Assembly (NCBI GenBank): GCA_013399305.1
Contig: VXAI01000115.1
Location: forward strand, 2,250,782 to 2,314,781
From: Rostratula benghalensis
Lineage: Eukaryota > Chordata > Aves > Charadriiformes > Rostratulidae
Reading direction: 5' to 3'
Length of the DNA stretch: 64,000 nucleotides
The notes below the pieces were generated by a model. That model worked only from the letters and a program-made list of their open reading frames with translations. It was not told the origin of the DNA and ran no database searches. Positions within the stretch are counted from its first letter, which is position 1. Every line of letters starts with the position of its first letter. The translations under genes were made by a program, and so were the position numbers. This document shows, piece after piece, positions 12,318 through 24,904 of this stretch.

Positions 12318-13634
12318 GGATTACATAAAAGTGAACAAAATGAAGGCATAATTTTGTGGTTTCAGGAACAAACTGTGTCACACAGTTGATGGTAATTTAT
12401 GCTAGTCTTTGTTCCACAGCTCGCTGCTTTAGCTACTTAAGAAACCCAATAGCCTATTATTCCATAAATAATTGCCATCATTATTAACGTGCACAGTTAA
12501 GTCAGTTAAGTGAAAGCTCCCCAGATGCACAGTCTGAAGTTGCCAATTACATGACTAAATTGCAAACATTATCTTGGTTACTCAATCTAGAAGCACGAGA
12601 ATGTCAAGAAGGGAAAAACTTTCATCATGTATGGTTTCCTTGCTAGAGGGTCCTGGAGAAAGCAATTATTGTAGTATGGCTTGTGTGAGAGGATGAAAAA
12701 TTCCCATACCGCTTTTTTTTTTTTTTTTAGAGCCGTGACCACTAGAGGGCCGTTCTTGCTTTGCATTGCAAAAGACACATTCACCTTTTATCTTCATTAC
12801 CACATGTATGGGGAATAATTTTACCTATTAAGTACACCTTTTCTGTAAAAAAAAAAAGATAAAGCTATAACATAAAAGCACAGTACAAATCTCACCATCT
12901 AACCGTCACCCACAAAGGGCAAAATTTAAGCACTAATTAAATTATTCAGGGCAGAACAATTTCACATGATAAATCTCTTCAGCTTGGCATTCAGCTGTCT
13001 TAACGAAGACAGCGCTGTCATCCAAAGAGCCGGGGTGAGGCCATTCAGCTTTCTGCACCACAGGCCACCGTAGGAGGGTAGAAAGGACACACTGTCCCTC
13101 ACTTCTGGCTGAACTCCATTGCTAGCCACTGACTGAGGCTGGCTGGCCCTAGAGATGGGAGTACAGGCTTTGCTCTGCGAGAGGTGGCTGGAGATGGGTA
13201 TCGCCAGCCAACAGGGAAATGGAAAAATAAGAAAATAAAAAGCACACACAGAGTTTGTAGCAAGTACTTAATGGAGATGAGTAACACCTGATGTGACTCT
13301 TGAAGTCCTTGCTGCAGGGTCTCTGCCCACTTTAGGAAGAGAGCGTATCAATGGCAAACACGGCCTTCCTGCCATCTCGTGGTCCTCCCCCACACCACGT
13401 TGCTGCTTTGGTCAGGCCAGCATGGAGAACCTGAACTCATCTGGGCTAAACAAAGCCCACATGGGAGTATCTGGTTCACAGCACCATGTTATGAACAACC
13501 CTGAGTCAGCTGTGGCACAGCAGAGGAACAAGCAGAGGGGAGAGCAGGAGTCCTTGGACGTTGTTGCTGTCACTGGATTTCGGTTCATGAAACCACAGCT
13601 TCTGGAGTCTTCTACACTGCATACACAGGTACAC

Positions 13635-13654
13635 ACTTGGGTATGTACCCAAGT
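13635..13654. repeat. Short perfect inverted repeat
   Basis: ACTTGGGTA, two spacer bases, then TACCCAAGT form a 9-bp perfect palindromic pair in the intron. No function is implied. Confidence 0.8.
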
Positions 13655-13987
13655 AAGCTGAAGGACAGCAAGCTTCTCAGGCACGCTGTCTTTTTTTTCT
13701 TGCAATGATGTGGGTCTCTGCCCCACGCACCCCGCGTGTTCTGCCTATCCCAAAATCTCATTCCTTGCATCTGCCCCTCTCCTGTTTTAGTACCGATGCC
13801 TTCTCTGCCTTCCCTTCCTACTCCATCCCTGACCAGAGATTTGAACAAAGCTCCTGCTGTGCCTGTTGATCTGGCTCTGGCCCAGCTCCCAGGGCTTGCA
13901 CCTCGGCTTTGGTGCAGCAGCTCTTCCCCTCCTGTGCTGCTCAAGCCAGCAGCTCCCTGCACCTCTAGACTAATACTTGCCCATCCC

Positions 13988-14050
13988 AAGACAGAATCAT
14001 GGAATTTTCATGGTTGGAAAGGGCATCGGGAGTCGTCAAGTCCAACTATA
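13988..14050 (-). mobile_element. Short CR1 3'-tail remnant, minus strand
   Basis: The plus strand reads ACAGAATCATGGAATTTTCA, then TGGTTGGAAAGGGCATCGGG and a segment ending AAGTCCAACTATA. This is the inverted 3' terminal motif shared with CR1 copies (ATTCT repeats and the GGTTGGAA...AGTCCAAC block). CR1-like similarity beyond about 14,050, perhaps to 14,150, is too weak to call. Confidence 0.7.
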
Positions 14051-15391
14051 CACACACAAAAAAAACTGTGCAAACAAGGCATTACATTCCAGATCCACAA
14101 GCACCACTTATTTAAAAATTATTTTACATAGCATCCATAACAGAATTACTCCTTCAGCCTGGAAGAAGTAATTCTGGCTCCACTGGACCTTGCCTTGGGT
14201 CAGTGGAGGCTCCAACCTTTAAGTCTTCCAAGCTTCAAGGCAGCTTCAGGCACCGAGTTGTTCCACATCCACTCAACACCTGCCCCGCTGGGTTAAAGCT
14301 AACCCGGTTGTACCAACACTGAGGCCCTGACCACTGTGCAGACAAACCCTCTGGTGGCCATAACCACATGGGCCTAGGACCTGTTGCAATGGGCATCTCC
14401 GTAGCCCCTGGATACCATTAAATGGTAACAAAGCACAGGCTTGCACAAACCAAACTCTGAGAGCCCTGAGCTCATGGAAGAGAAATTTAGGGCTCTGGCT
14501 CTGGGCAGCTGCTCACTGGGTTCTAAACACAGGCTACCAGGCAGGTTCATAAGATCTCTTCAAGGAGGACCACACTGAGGGAAGTCTGCTTAGGATCTGA
14601 AAAATAAGACCAAGTCTTGCTGACCAAATTCTGGTGATTTCACAGACAATGCCAATGCTAAACAAACAAACAAAAAAAAAGTAATCAAGGGACCCTCTTT
14701 TAAATTAATGAGCTTACAAACAGAAAGTTCATAATCTGAACTATTGACATTTTTTTGCTGTTTTAGCAAGAGGAAAAGATGCTATGACAAAGGTTTAAGA
14801 AATAAGTGAAATAATCATTTTGCACACAACAAACTTCTAATGTTCTCTGACAAAGCACAATTGTTTTCAGCAAGTAAAAATTATGAGTTTTCAAAGCTCC
14901 TTAGACCTGCTAAGAATCATTATCTCTAGACTAGAAAGGATGTGCTAATGACATGGAGAGGTGATGGAATAGTCTTAGATTTCTGATCTACTGTCCTATG
15001 TCCCAGGCACGGCCAGACTTAGATCTTTGTGGTCTCCACAATATATTACTCTTCCTGCCATTTTAATTATACCTTTGATGAATAAACATCCTCCTGAACT
15101 ACTGCCCATTCTTCTCAGCCTTGGAGCCACTAATTACACTGATGCCTAAATAGAAGACATTGTAATCTTTTTTTTCCTCCAGAATATGTTACAAAGTTTA
15201 TTCGTTTTGTGATCTGATTTAATTAAAAAATAGCGGAAAGGCTGATCCAACTCTTTTGAGAGCCATCATCCGGTGCAAAGAGATGGAAGAGCTCGAACAG
15301 CTGTCGCAAGAATCCTGAAACCCTTTACTGGCCTCAGTGTAGTAACAAGAACAAACAGCAAAAGCAATGAGGCTTGCATTTGGTTTTACTT

Positions 15392-15406
15392 CCCCCCCCC
15401 CCCCCC
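15392..15406 (+). repeat. C homopolymer (15 bases)
   Basis: Fifteen consecutive C on the plus strand, giving a G15 tract in the NCK2 pre-mRNA within the intron before the last coding exon. Confidence 0.95.
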
Positions 15407-16347
15407 TGTTCTCTAACAAACATGCAATATGGTTAAAAAAGACTATTTAAAAAAAACCCCACCTCTAGACAAACTACTGCTCTTAACATTACTGTTTCAA
15501 AGTCTGCATGTTCAATGCAGCTTGAATTGGTTCCCTGCTGTCCTCTTTGGATTTGCTCCAAGTCTGTTTATTTTATTTACTGTTTAAGCTATTTTGTTTC
15601 AAATGCTGGCCAATTTTTATTCCTTCTCCCTCTTAAATTAATTGCTACATTTGGATGTTTGCACACTAACTTCTCTGAGAATAAAAGCCTCCTATACACC
15701 GAATAAAGGCACATCAGAAGTAAACTTTAATTCCTGAAATCTATACAGGAGTTGATGATGTTGCAACAGAATTAGAGAGCACAGCTTCATGGCAGGGAAC
15801 CCCTGAGTATTTCTGTACTCTCATACCTGGGAAGACCTAATCCTGAAGTTAAATCAATTTCTAAACCAGAAAAGTGACCAAAAAATTAGTTATTATGCAT
15901 TTGTAGCTCTTCACTCCAGATGTGAAGGAATTGTTTCAGATTCCTTTATTTTAACTCCTGCTTATGACTAAGATGACCATAGGTAAGGTGATGCCCACAG
16001 CATGTGGAAGGCAACAGGCAGGAAGTTGTCCCTTTACTTTTACTTCTTTGGTCAGGAACTTCACTGTCTTTTCAAAAAAAGTTGCAGAACCTTATCACGA
16101 AGACAATTTATAAAGCTAAATAAGGGAAAACAAATGAAAGCACATTCCCCTCTTTGCAATCTTCATTTGAGAATGAAGCAAGGCAATTTCATCATAAATG
16201 GAAACACTGGGGAAAAAAACCCTTCCTCTGAAAGACTTTTCACTGATCCTGTAATTACTTCTCCCCCACACTTTTCAACACAGTTCCACCTAGCAATACC
16301 CTTTCTTCACGGAGATACTCTTACTCTTCTAGACCCTTCAAGCTCCA

Positions 16348-17360
16348 ATCATAGAATTGTCTAGGTTGGAAGGGACCTTTGAGATCATCTAGTCCAACCA
16401 TCAAGAGAACTCTCATGAAAAACAACAACCCATCACTAAACCACGTCACTGAGCACTATGTGAACCCATCTTTTGAATACCTCCAGGGACAGTGCCTCAG
16501 CCACCTCCCTGGGCAGCCCATTCCAATGCTTAATAACCCTTTCTGTGTAAAAAAATTTCCTGATATCCAATCTGAACCTCCCCTGGTGCAACTTGAAGCC
16601 ATTTCCTCTTGTCCTATTGCCTGTGACCTGGGAGAAGAGACCGACCCCTGCCTCTCTGCAATTTCCTTTCAGGTACCTGTAGAGAGAGAGAAGGTCTCCC
16701 CCCTCAGCCTCCTCCAGGCTGAACAACACCCCCCAGCTCCCTCAGTCTCCCCTCATAAGGTTCACTCCCCAGACCCCTCACCAGCTTTGTTGCCCTTCTC
16801 TGGACCCTCAATGTCTTTTTTGTGGTAAGGGGCCCCAAACCTGGACACAGTACTTGAGATGGGGCCTCACCAGAGCCAAGCAGGGGGGAACCATCACCTC
16901 CCGAGTCCTCCTCCCCACGCTGTTCCTGATACAGGCCAGGCCAGGATGCTGTTGGCCTTCTTGGCCACCTGGGCACACTGCTGGCTCATGTTCCACCAGC
17001 TGCCCACCAACACCCCCAGGTCCTTTTCTGCCAGCAGCTCTCCAGCTGCTCTTGCCCAAGCCTGTAGTGCTGCACGATGGTGTTGTGACCCAAGCGTAGG
17101 ACCTGACACTTGGGCTTATGGAACCTCATCCCATTGGCCTCGGTCCATCCAGGCAGCCTGTCCAGGTCTCCCTGCAAAGCCCTTCTACCTTTAAGCGGGT
17201 TGACACCCACACCCAGTTTAGTGTCATCTGCAAACTTATGTAGGGTGCACTTGATCCTCATGTCCAGATCATCGATAAAGGTGTCAACGAGAACAGGCCC
17301 CAGTACCAAGTCCTGGAGGGAGGGCTCAATCTGTAAGCCTGCACTGGAGCTTCCCAAATC
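16348..17360 (-). mobile_element. CR1 LINE fragment, 5'-truncated, minus strand
   Basis: This is a roughly 1-kb 3' part of a CR1 non-LTR retrotransposon inserted in the same orientation as NCK2. From 17357 downward the translation carries reverse-transcriptase signatures: LVLGPVLVDTFIDDLD and the catalytic-box segment KFADDTKLGV, then CQVLRLG. In other frames it continues with [42 protein letters not shown] and finally [20 protein letters not shown] with LPREV. The frame changes several times, so the copy is dead. The 3' end near 16348 shows the CR1 terminal region (on + strand: AATCATAGAATTG, then GGTTGGAAGGGACC). The 5' edge is uncertain by some tens of bases. It lies in the intron before the SH2 exon. 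Confidence 0.9.
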
Positions 17361-20016
17361 CTTCCATTTCCATAACCAGGTTTTCCCTGACTTCTCCTAT
17401 TCAATCACCCATCCAAAAAAACCCTGCAGTCATAGCTCACATGTCTAAGGCTAGGCTGGAATGAGCCACATGGGAAGGTTAAAAATTCCTTTTTCTACCT
17501 CTTCCATCTCATTTTGATATAAACAAATACCCTTTCTCTCTACGTAATGGTTCACCTGTTCCAAAATTAACGATACACAGATCAGAAACACGAATTAGCT
17601 CCATTGATCTTCAAATACAGCTCTAATAAGATTTCTGTTCTCCCATTTAAAATAAACCAGGAGAATATTTCTTTAAGCCTGTTTTTTTAAAGATAAACTT
17701 TCTCCTCGTCTTTGCTATACTTATCAATCACAGCATGTCACACAACGTGACAAGTGCTTCAGTGTTTGAACATCTGCAGCACTGCATTGCTTCTATCCAA
17801 CGCTTGCAGGATCAAAACCCCAGGAAAATATGGGACACCCCGAACGCTACAGAATTAGCACTTCAAAAATCATAAAAGCTTTTAACCTGTGCCTCCTCCC
17901 TCTGCTGTCGCTACTGCTGAGCAACGAGTGCAGAAGCTAAATGTGATCTCAGAGGACTGACACAAACTCAGTAGCACCCACAATCCTCAGTAGCATCTTA
18001 GCACAATACCCTGCAATCCCATTTAGGATCAGTTACTATAATCTGATAGCTGCGATGCTACTGGCAGAAGGTAGCCATTACTTGCTACTGAATAATTGCT
18101 CCTGGAACAGTCCAAAAAGATGGCACAGCTCATTCCTGCTAACAAACAAAACTGGTTTGAGAAAAGTAACATCTTCTCTGCTTCATGGGAAGACATATGG
18201 CTACGAAGTGGTGGTGTTTGTCTCATCACCAGTTTCGCACCCACTTGAAATGGAGTGCAAGTGGACTGCAAGTCCTGACAGAAGCTTCTGTTGAAGTCTA
18301 GGGGTGTGTGCTGTGTGCTCAGAAGCTAGAGGTGTGATGTGATGGCCTTCCATCATCACCGGCCACAGCCTTTAGTGCTTCCTGGTAGCTACAGCACCAG
18401 CAAGCGCAGACATCTCCCAGACTGAATCTGACCAAAACTCCCTCTCCAAATTTTCTTCTCTCTCCAGTGAAATCTTAGACCTCCAAAGTATGATGAACAC
18501 CTACCCAAGCCAGGCCAAGAGCATCAGCCAAGACTTGTTTGTCTTGTGTTAGGTCCTACACAGAGAGAACAAAAATCTGACTGTTAAAGAGCCTGCAACT
18601 CAAAAAGAGTAAGAAGTGGCTGTATGGAGACTGCATATATTAAATCTGCATTATTTTTTCAGGAGTGCTACTTAAATGACACAATAAACTTCAGTTTTTA
18701 ATCCATTGAGCAGCCTGCAACAGAAAGAACAAGTCAAGCAGTATTTCTAACTCGGCATGTTCCACTTCAGTCTCCTCCTTTACATCTCCAAAACTAAGGT
18801 GACATTAGCTAGGCATAACAGAGTTGGCAAAAATGTTATCGGTAAGTAACTGTGCCTGTTATATAAACTATGGGCTTATGTGGTGCATACAAGTTTATGA
18901 TTCTAATAATAGTATTTTGTAATTAATCAAGATAATCAGGCTCCTAGATACCTCACAGAGTTCATTGCAGGATATTCTCCACCCCAGCACCCTTAAATCT
19001 AAATGTAACTGTGGAGAGTGTTTTTGGCTAAAGAAATCTAGCTGAGAGACAAACATCTGGTAAATTAAATTTAGAGAAACATTGTAAAATCTTGCATCTA
19101 CTGAAATTTGAAATGGAAAAAACATGACAGGCTCATCAAGTGAATACAGAATAATACAAACCTTCACCTATCCAAGGACAGCTTTTCATAGCTCAGTAGC
19201 AAGAGCAAACTCTATGTGAGCTAAGGAAAACTTTTATGCAGATGACTTTTTGTAACTATGGTGATGGAAGGCTATAGAAAACCCTAAAAGAGGTCAAAAA
19301 TCAGGCACGAGATTAACAGGATGATTCACAATTTTATCTATGGGGCCTGTTTAGAAAGGAATAACCCCTGCATCCACAGCTTTAATAGATGGGTTCATAA
19401 AACAATGTAATGGGAAGTGCTGGTCTCGGGGAACGATGAGCAAACCAGAGAGCTGACAACTTCACTCTTTTCAGCCTGGTCTCTCTAATCAACATCTCTC
19501 ACTCTGATCATAAAAACACTCCTGGTGACTTCTAGCCACAGCATGAACAGCCTTTGTAGTCCCACATGCGAAATACGGCAACCAGCAAGAATTTCAGAGC
19601 GATTTCTAAAATCTTTCATTGCTCTATACATAATAAGCTTGAAATAGATTTTTTGTGATCATCTTCCTAATGCTATCAAATATGCCCTTTTGCTTATTCT
19701 ATCACTCCTGGCACTTCAGGAGGAAAACCCAACCCCCCCTTCTAGCAATCACCAATGCTTTTACAGTTCACATACGTAAACAAGTTATATGAGGGTATGA
19801 TATATAAAGATTGGGACAGGCAAAAGTTTGAGATGGAGTAAAATATTTCTTTAAATCCATTAAAAAAATCCCCAAACCTCTAGTAGTGCTATGACAAAGG
19901 AGGCATTTACATGCATAACTAGTCTTTCTCACTGCTCAAAACCCGCCCCCCCAAACACAGGGTCTGCAAGACCAGATCAAGATTAGAAAAAGAGGTAAGT
20001 TCCTCAACTCAGCACA

Positions 20017-20037
20017 TTTTTTTTTTTTTTTTTTTTT
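20017..20037 (+). repeat. T homopolymer (21 bases)
   Basis: An uninterrupted run of 21 T on the plus strand, an A tract in the NCK2 pre-mRNA, within the intron before the last coding exon. No poly(A) signal lies next to it that would mark a retrocopy. Confidence 0.9.
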
Positions 20038-22957
20038 GCATCCGTGAAAAAACCTTGCTGTAATACAAGTTGAGTATATTTTCTGGGACTCCAGTAACCA
20101 GTGGATGCTGGAAACAACTTGAAGACCACATTCTGAATGTATCTTTTTGTGCTCCATAAGCAACAATTTTCTCCGCAACAATGCAGGCAGCAAATTTGAA
20201 ACTGCTTTGAATACAAGTATGTTGAATGTTGTGATGTCATATTAAATTAAAAGGTTACTGTGTCCTTTCAAGGAAATTTGTTTACTCAAGAGGTAGACTC
20301 CTAGGAGTAAACCAGAGCATGGTGATAGCTGTGACATGGCATACGCTGAGAAATGGCTGCACATTTTTGAATTTTAAGTAAGGTAATAATTTCCAAACGG
20401 TCCTTCTGGCACTTTCCCAAAAGACAGAAGAAAATTGATAGCTACTGTCTCAGGGTAACCCAAAAGACAGAATCCAGATCTGAAAGTGAGCTTCCACCTG
20501 CTGGACGGATGCACCAAGGGTACCCAGCATCCAGTTATACCCGCCTGCCCCTGTCAGACAGGATGCTATCTGGAAGAGAGAGCTGAACTACTGTCATTTA
20601 ATGATTACCATAATCCCCTAGTGACTTTCTACATTTTAGAAGACACTATGCCCCACCTCAGTCTTTTGGTCTGTTGACTAAACAAACTTGAGTCCTCTCA
20701 GCCTCTGTAAATCAGTCATGTTTTCTACATTTCTATTTTTCTCCCTGTTCTCCTTTGGTTCATGTTTAATCTCTATTTATCCTCTTGTTCTCCTCTGCTT
20801 TATTTGAATTTGCCTTCATTTACTGATTACAGTTGACTAATAACAGCAACAGAAACTCAGTGACACAGAGCTTCAAAGAATGGGTAGTGTGACAGCTGCC
20901 ATGTCTTCTACAGAACAAATTCATTCAGGAAAGATGCCCCAAACGTCACCAGACAATAACGTACCCATAAAAAAAAAAAAAAAAAGATATTCAAGACTAT
21001 TACGGAATGGTACTTTGTCAATAATGTTACATATGATTGTAAACATTTCAGGAAATAGCAAGAGTCCTAACTTCAATAATAATGAACTAGCAAAGTTTTC
21101 AAAAAAAATTAGAATGCAAAGTTTTATTTGGGTTTAGAAAACCCTACAGAATTAACAATTGCCTTGTCTTTCAGCTGTTCTGCTGCCAGTGTTCATCTCA
21201 CTTGCCCAGAGCCAACATGACAGCCAATCCCAAATTTTCCTACCATTGTATTAAAAATGCAGGCTCTGTTAATTCAATAGATGGATTCTGCTCATCTAGA
21301 AAGCTGCCGTTTAGTTTATTAAAGAGTTGTGTTAGGAAAGAAATTTTGTTCTAAAGAGATAGAGTATGCACTACCTAATGCATCTACCTTGCTACTACCT
21401 CAGAATTTTACTTCATTCTGGGACCTCTTCTGAGCAGCTGAAATCGTAACTTAGCAAAAAAAGAATCAACAAACAAAAAGGTGAAACATGCTTCCAAAAA
21501 AGTAGGGAGAGCTAAAAGCATCTTTACTTCCAGATTTAAGCTCAAGCTTAAGTCTCCCCTTTACTTAAAGTAAATGTCTTTGTTTGCCAGCATGCAGTCA
21601 GGCCAACACTGCCTACTGACTACTTAATGAAGTAATTTACATAAGGAAGAGTTTATGGGAACAGTTTTCACGCAATTTATAGACAACTATGATAACCAAT
21701 ATCACAAGTTCTATCCTGCAGTGATATATGTAATCAATATGGCCTTCTGAAGACATTAGAGTCAATACATCTTTTTAAAAGCAAATTATAGCTCAAACTA
21801 TCTCTGCAGCTGACACTGCTTTAGTTTTTGTTTGCAATCTACCTTGTAAAGGTGAACAGCCCACAATGCAGGCACAGTGAAACCTGATACAAATATGGCA
21901 CAGAAACAGATGGCCATAGCTGTATAAGATACACTTATTTTAGTACTATCATACACTTAAATTAGAAGACTGGGGTAATATATTAACTATATCTATACAT
22001 AACTATATTAATTTTGAATTTTTATAAGTGAAGCAGCAAAATGCTTAGATGGAGACATCTAAACAACAGTTTGTCTTCATAGAATGGCCCCACAATTAAA
22101 TCAATAAATGCAGAAGAGCCCTAATCACAAATCCAGATTATTTTTTCCTGGTAGCTTTTGAAAGATGTACTAGGAAATTATTAAAATCTCTCACCTTTTA
22201 AAAATAACAGTCAAGGGATAATTAAATTTGGAGTGCTTTAGCTATGGTCTCGGCATACATGAAAGACCTTTTGGTGTAATTTTAAAATTCAACTTTCAGA
22301 ATTACAATGATCCCTAAATCAGCCCTAGTCATATCCCTCTGATGTCATCAAGGCTCAATTTACAAAGCATATGAGTTGCTGACTTGACTCTGTCCTGTAT
22401 CATAATCTTAACAATTAGATACAATAATAACTTTACCTTAGTCATCTAAGTAGAGCAGAAACATATTAAAATGGGATTTTAACCCACAGTTGAAAGAACC
22501 TACGCTATTATTCAATTAAAGGCAGAACGAAACTGACCAATGCGAAAATCCCACTTGAAACTGGCTTTAAAAAAATCAAATTAATGACCAAACTTGCAGC
22601 TCACAAGAATTATTTTATCTTATAGCGCTGCAAATTTGAGGAGGACTGCACATGAGGAACACGTGAAAAGTCGAACCGAAGCCTGAACTATTTAGTTGCT
22701 TGCCCATTAATTAAGAAACCCAGGATAATACAGAGCCCAGCTGTTCAATTTCAGTGTAAACGTGACTGCATGTCACTAACACACCAATTCTCCCAAGCAG
22801 TAAGCGTTGTGGGTGGTAACCCCCAAAGCACGGCTGCTTCTTTAAGGGTGAAAACTTAACTGCCCTTAAGGAGAGACAGGGAAGTGATTAACTGGATAGG
22901 GAAGCTATTAACTGGGCATCGGGTATTACGAAGCCTGCTGGGCCCAGTGCCACTTAC

Positions 22958-23679
22958 CGAAGATTCACTATCTCTAACCAGGAAATCTCCTTCCACTCCC
23001 CTTTCGTTCAGGGCACACTCTGCTTGGTGGCGCGTAACGTTCCCGTAATACCACTCTCTTCCAGCAAACCGTCCGGTAGCAGATGGTCCCGTGTAGCTTA
23101 TCTGGGGCGGATGGGAAGGGTTAATGGTAGGACCATCGCTAACGATTACTACATAGTTTTTAGGAACAAGACCGATTTGACCTCTGGAATTTTTACATTT
23201 CCACCACTCCGGGTCATTTTCTGGCTTTTCGATGACTTCCATGGTTTCCCCTTTTTCAAAATTGAGCTCTTCTTCTGTGACGGAGCTGAATGGATAGAGT
23301 GTCTGAACAACGTGGAGTACTTTGGTGCCCTGGCCGTTACTCATGGAAGCGCCTTTCCTTAAGCTGAGGAAGCTGGGTGAATCTGCAGTTGCCTCCTCGA
23401 CCTCCTCTACCACATAGTTCGAAGGAAACCAGCCAATCTGTCCATTGTAGCTCCCTCTCCACCACCCATCGCTGCACTTCTCCATGACAATTACTCGGGA
23501 CCCTTTCACCAGGGACAGTTCATCCTCCCTCTCTGCCACGTAGGCAAACTTCACGTAGGCTGGAATGTTAAGATCGTAAATCCGGTCGGCGCTGCTGCCG
23601 TTGGATGGGTATTCTGCGTCCGTGCTAGGAGTGGGGGAAGCGTCTCGCGCGCTCGTCTTTCTCTTGGTTTTTCCCAGAC
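22958..23679 (-). CDS. NCK2: NCK2 coding exon 2: linker, SH3-2, SH3-3 and first part of SH2 (residues 76-316)
   Basis: This 722-nt exon carries the centre of the adaptor. It opens with the linker [15 protein letters not shown] (76-90). K79-K81-R82-S85 fit the (K/R)x(K/R)RxxS motif reported in Nck proteins to fold back on SH3-2. SH3-2 spans about 114-170, with W148-W149 and PSNYV at 161-165. SH3-3 spans about 198-256, with TLYPF at 202-206, W234-W235 and PKNYV at 248-252. The SH2 domain starts at W285 ([12 protein letters not shown]), and its FLVR-type strand reads FLVRDSES at 308-315, with R311 as the phosphotyrosine-binding arginine. The exon starts at 23679 after a TTGAACAG acceptor and ends at 22958 before GTAAGT, splitting SH2 directly after the pTyr pocket strand in phase 0. 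The frame stays open about 33 codons into the intron, so a longest-ORF call would give a false C-terminus. It would also begin wrongly at a GTG (Val118). Confidence 0.97.
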
Positions 23680-24699
23680 CTGTTCAAAGAGAGAAACGCC
23701 AAGCGGTCACTCAGAATGCTTGTGCCCAGTCTGTCACTACCAACTGCTGCTAAAGGGAGATCTCTTCTGTCACACTACGCAGCCAAGGACCAGTAAGACC
23801 GTTAAGAGATCCAGCTGATACACCATTAAGTAAGGAGCAATTTGCATTTTAACAGCTCTCTTGCCTTCCCAGAAGTATCGGAGTTTTAACACACTTAAAA
23901 CCAGTGATTTCTCCACTAAGAGAGCAGCTCATCACTGGAACGGTTGCATAGCTTTGCTGTTATGTCTCTTAAAACTCCAGCCAAACGATCGTGCCTTTTC
24001 ATTTTGGTGATGACTTTAATTTGGCTCAGGCAAAACATGGAAGAAAATCTACAAAAATAAACTAGCACGGCAATAAAAAGCTTAAGTTTCTCTGCGGATT
24101 ACATTTTGCTCTCTTCATTCTTCCGTCCCCAGGCAGCTACAAACCACAGCTCCTTCCAACTGCAAGGCTTGGTTTGAAATCTGCACCCCTTTCATCACGT
24201 ACTTTAAAAGCATAAACCTGACGGTGAGGAAGGCTATTTGCATATGCTCCCCTGTAATCTGTAAATCCTGATGTACCGCCGTGGCTTTAATTAAAGCATG
24301 ATATACAACATAGAGGAGAAACAATGACAATAACATTAAATACATAACTTTTTTTTTTTCTTAATTAGAGGAACCATGCTAGTGCCTGTGGAAGAAATGA
24401 CGGAAGAAAAATTACACATTACACGTGGCGTACTTTTCAAACTTAAGCAGAAAGATAAAGTGAGTAAGTAGCCCTCTCTTGTAAAATTCACTTATAAAAG
24501 TTCTGAAGAGGAAACAAACGATGAAGCCTCAATAACAACGCAAAGCAAGCAACACCCAAAATGTCACGAAGGGACAGAAAGCAACAAACAGCACATAAAT
24601 AGGAGCTCTGCTGCTTATCTCCATGCTCCTAGAACCTTGCTGGCACGAGAGAGATTCACTTGAGACACAACGAGTACATGCTGATTATGGCAGATTGAA

Positions 24700-24725
24700 G
24701 GGGGGGGGGGGGGGGGNGGGGGGGG
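24700..24725 (+). repeat. G homopolymer with one ambiguous base
   Basis: A run of 26 positions that are all G except an N at 24717. It lies about 1 kb before the acceptor of NCK2 coding exon 2 and is a C tract in the transcript. Such runs are error-prone in sequencing, so the true length is uncertain. Confidence 0.95.
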
Positions 24726-24872
24726 AGTGAAAAATAAATACTTAGAACTTTGCTTTTGTTTCTTCAAAGAATCTGATAGGAGGAGATGCATGCTACTTCA
24801 TTTTTAATAATTTCAGACTATTTATCTGATCACTCCCTTTCTGAAAAGTGGTTTGTTTTTTTTTTAAACAAA

Positions 24873-24904
24873 ATATACATACATATAAATGTATGTGTAT
24901 ATAC
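24873..24904. repeat. AT-rich inverted repeat
   Basis: ATACATACAT and ATGTATGTGTAT flank a four-base ATAA spacer, giving an imperfect 10-bp stem inside a TA-rich patch. It is low-complexity intron sequence. Confidence 0.6.

Larger units (their letters stand above)
12264..22957 (-). other. NCK2 intron between coding exons 2 and 3 (10.7 kb)
   Basis: A GTAAGT donor at 22957 and an AACAG acceptor at 12264 define this intron. It holds two CR1 remnants in the gene's orientation, at about 13988-14050 and 16348-17360. A moderately GC-richer stretch at about 13,000-14,000 has short open frames on both strands that match nothing I know. A pure C run lies at 15392-15406 and a pure T run of 21 at 20017-20037. 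The remaining sequence is AT-rich with many short A or T runs. I see no convincing nested gene. Confidence 0.85.

Noticed and set aside
13293..14131. Overlapping 104-131-codon frames on both strands
   Set aside because: They are open because the stretch is relatively GC-rich. The peptides are low in similarity to anything known and contradict each other in strand.
16379..17448. Several 80-150-codon frames on both strands
   Set aside because: All lie in or across the edge of the CR1 fragment; the minus-strand ones are pieces of its reverse transcriptase and the plus-strand ones are their shadows.
23024..23362. 112-codon open frame on the plus strand
   Set aside because: It lies wholly antisense to NCK2 coding exon 2 and is explained by codon bias of that exon.
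22856..23554. 232-codon continuous frame as a complete single-exon gene
   Set aside because: It starts at an internal GTG (Val118 of NCK2) and runs past a perfect GTAAGT donor into intron. The true exon is 22958-23679.
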